Source: an uncultured Oscillospiraceae bacterium (GTDB lineage Bacteria; Bacillota; Clostridia; Oscillospirales; Oscillospiraceae). From it: 7,000 nt of DNA. Numbering within the stretch: position 1 is the stretch's first letter; the number at the start of each line of letters is the position of its first letter. This document shows positions 6,600-7,000 of this stretch, one piece after another. Where the stretch lies: positions 1 to 7,000 of the forward strand of contig CANQZF010000092.1 in assembly GCA_947628265.1 (NCBI GenBank), written 5' to 3'. Both the position numbers and the translations under genes were made by a program. The notes beneath the pieces are model-generated. The model did no database searches and was not told the origin of the DNA. It worked only from the letters and a program-made list of their open reading frames with translations.

Positions 6600-7000
6600 A
6601 TGAAAACCGCAAAGAAAAGACTGCTCGCCGCCCTTTTAGCGGCGCTTCTGACCCTCTCCCTCGCCGCCTGTCAGAAGAACGGCGGCGGGGAGGTGGACAT
6701 CCCCGCCAACCAAACCGGCACCGGGGATTTCCAGAAAAATATGCACCAATCCGTCTCTCCGAAGCTCCAATTTGCCTGTGAAACAGAGGACGGAATCTAT
6801 TTTCAAGTCAAATCTTTTGCTTACTACATAGACAAGGCGACAAAGAACGCGACGATTCTTTGTGGGAAGCCTGACTGCCCACATGAAGGCAAGACCTGCA
6901 ACGCCAGATTTTATTGCCAGAGTCTCTGGGCTTTTGACAGCAAGCTGTACTTCACCAACGACAGCTACATTGAGGAGAACGGCTCCGCTGTGAATTACGG
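6600..7000 (+). CDS. Array lipoprotein 4, N-terminal part (3' end outside window)
   Basis: The reading frame is open from ATG 6600 to the window end (133 full codons). AAGGAGG at 6585-6591, overlapping the previous stop, precedes the ATG by 8 bases. The signal peptide MKTAKKRLLAALLAALLT ends in lipobox LAAC with lipidated C24. FQKNMHQ is at 44-50, and the cysteine cluster is C88, C93, H95 and C100 in CGKPDCPHEGKTCNA. The signal peptide resembles array lipoprotein 3. The region after FQKN instead resembles array lipoprotein 1, sharing ETEDGIY, YYIDK.TK, TILCGKP and an ENG..V.YG segment. It is more AT-rich after about 6750. The expected full length is about 420-430 residues by comparison with its paralogs. 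It is probably co-transcribed with the three genes before it. Confidence 0.87.
   Translation, partial: MKTAKKRLLAALLAALLTLSLAACQKNGGGEVDIPANQTGTGDFQKNMHQSVSPKLQFACETEDGIYFQVKSFAYYIDKATKNATILCGKPDCPHEGKTCNARFYCQSLWAFDSKLYFTNDSYIEENGSAVNY

Larger units (their letters stand above)
2756..7000 (+). repeat. Tandem array of paralogous lipoprotein genes
   Basis: Four consecutive same-strand genes are paralogs, with start-to-start distances of 1296, 1257 and 1291 bases. The coding sequence for the signal peptide is similar at the DNA level in at least the copies at 2756, 5309 and 6600 (shared AGCGGCGCT and CCCTCTCCCTC stretches). The gene junctions of copies 3 and 4 both carry the ATAAGGAGG stop/ribosome-site fusion. 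The repeat unit therefore appears to be a whole gene plus its ribosome binding site. The array continues past the window, and a more distant relative lies at 1-603. Confidence 0.85.

Noticed and set aside
2756..7000. Mobile element or CRISPR origin for the repeats
   Set aside because: The repeat units are whole coding genes with ribosome sites. There are no transposase fragments, terminal inverted repeats, or short spaced repeats.

Overview
The window looks like a chromosomal segment of a GC-rich Gram-positive anaerobe in the Clostridia, plausibly Oscillospirales. The grounds are AGGAGG-type ribosome binding sites, Firmicutes-style lipoprotein signal peptides, an OmpR-family regulator with a VanS/EnvZ-like kinase, and lipoproteins carrying a CxKPxCxH...CNA signature of a kind I associate with Clostridia. 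The taxon is inferred from style, not from a marker gene. GC content appears high throughout by eye.

Layout: (1) 1-603 is the 3' end of a diverged lipoprotein-family gene. (2) 604-733 is a regulatory gap with a sigma-A-like promoter and a second, apparently regulator-dependent promoter. (3) 734-2649 encodes a response regulator and a histidine kinase whose reading frames overlap by 13 bases. (4) 2650-2755 is a compact control region: a second copy of the regulator-box promoter, overlapped by a strong intrinsic terminator hairpin. (5) 2756-7000 is a tandem array of four paralogous lipoprotein genes in the same direction, separated by 6, 15 and 13 bases; the fourth is cut by the window end.

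How it may work together: the kinase would sense an envelope signal through a short external loop of about 80 residues and phosphorylate the regulator. The only two places in the window where I found the paired 11-bp-spaced CGTTAR-like boxes are just upstream of the regulator gene and just upstream of the lipoprotein array. Both sit at the same distance from a -10 element. The simplest reading is an autoregulated two-component system that switches on a family of surface lipoproteins. The lipoproteins look like beta-propellers with a conserved Cys-Cys-His-Cys cluster near the N-terminus. Their function is unknown to me; they could be the output of the system, ligand receptors that feed the kinase, or both.

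The points most worth a second look are the duplicated regulator-box promoter, the promoter-inside-terminator arrangement at 2666-2740, the conserved CCHC motif in exported proteins, and the mosaic relationships within the array.
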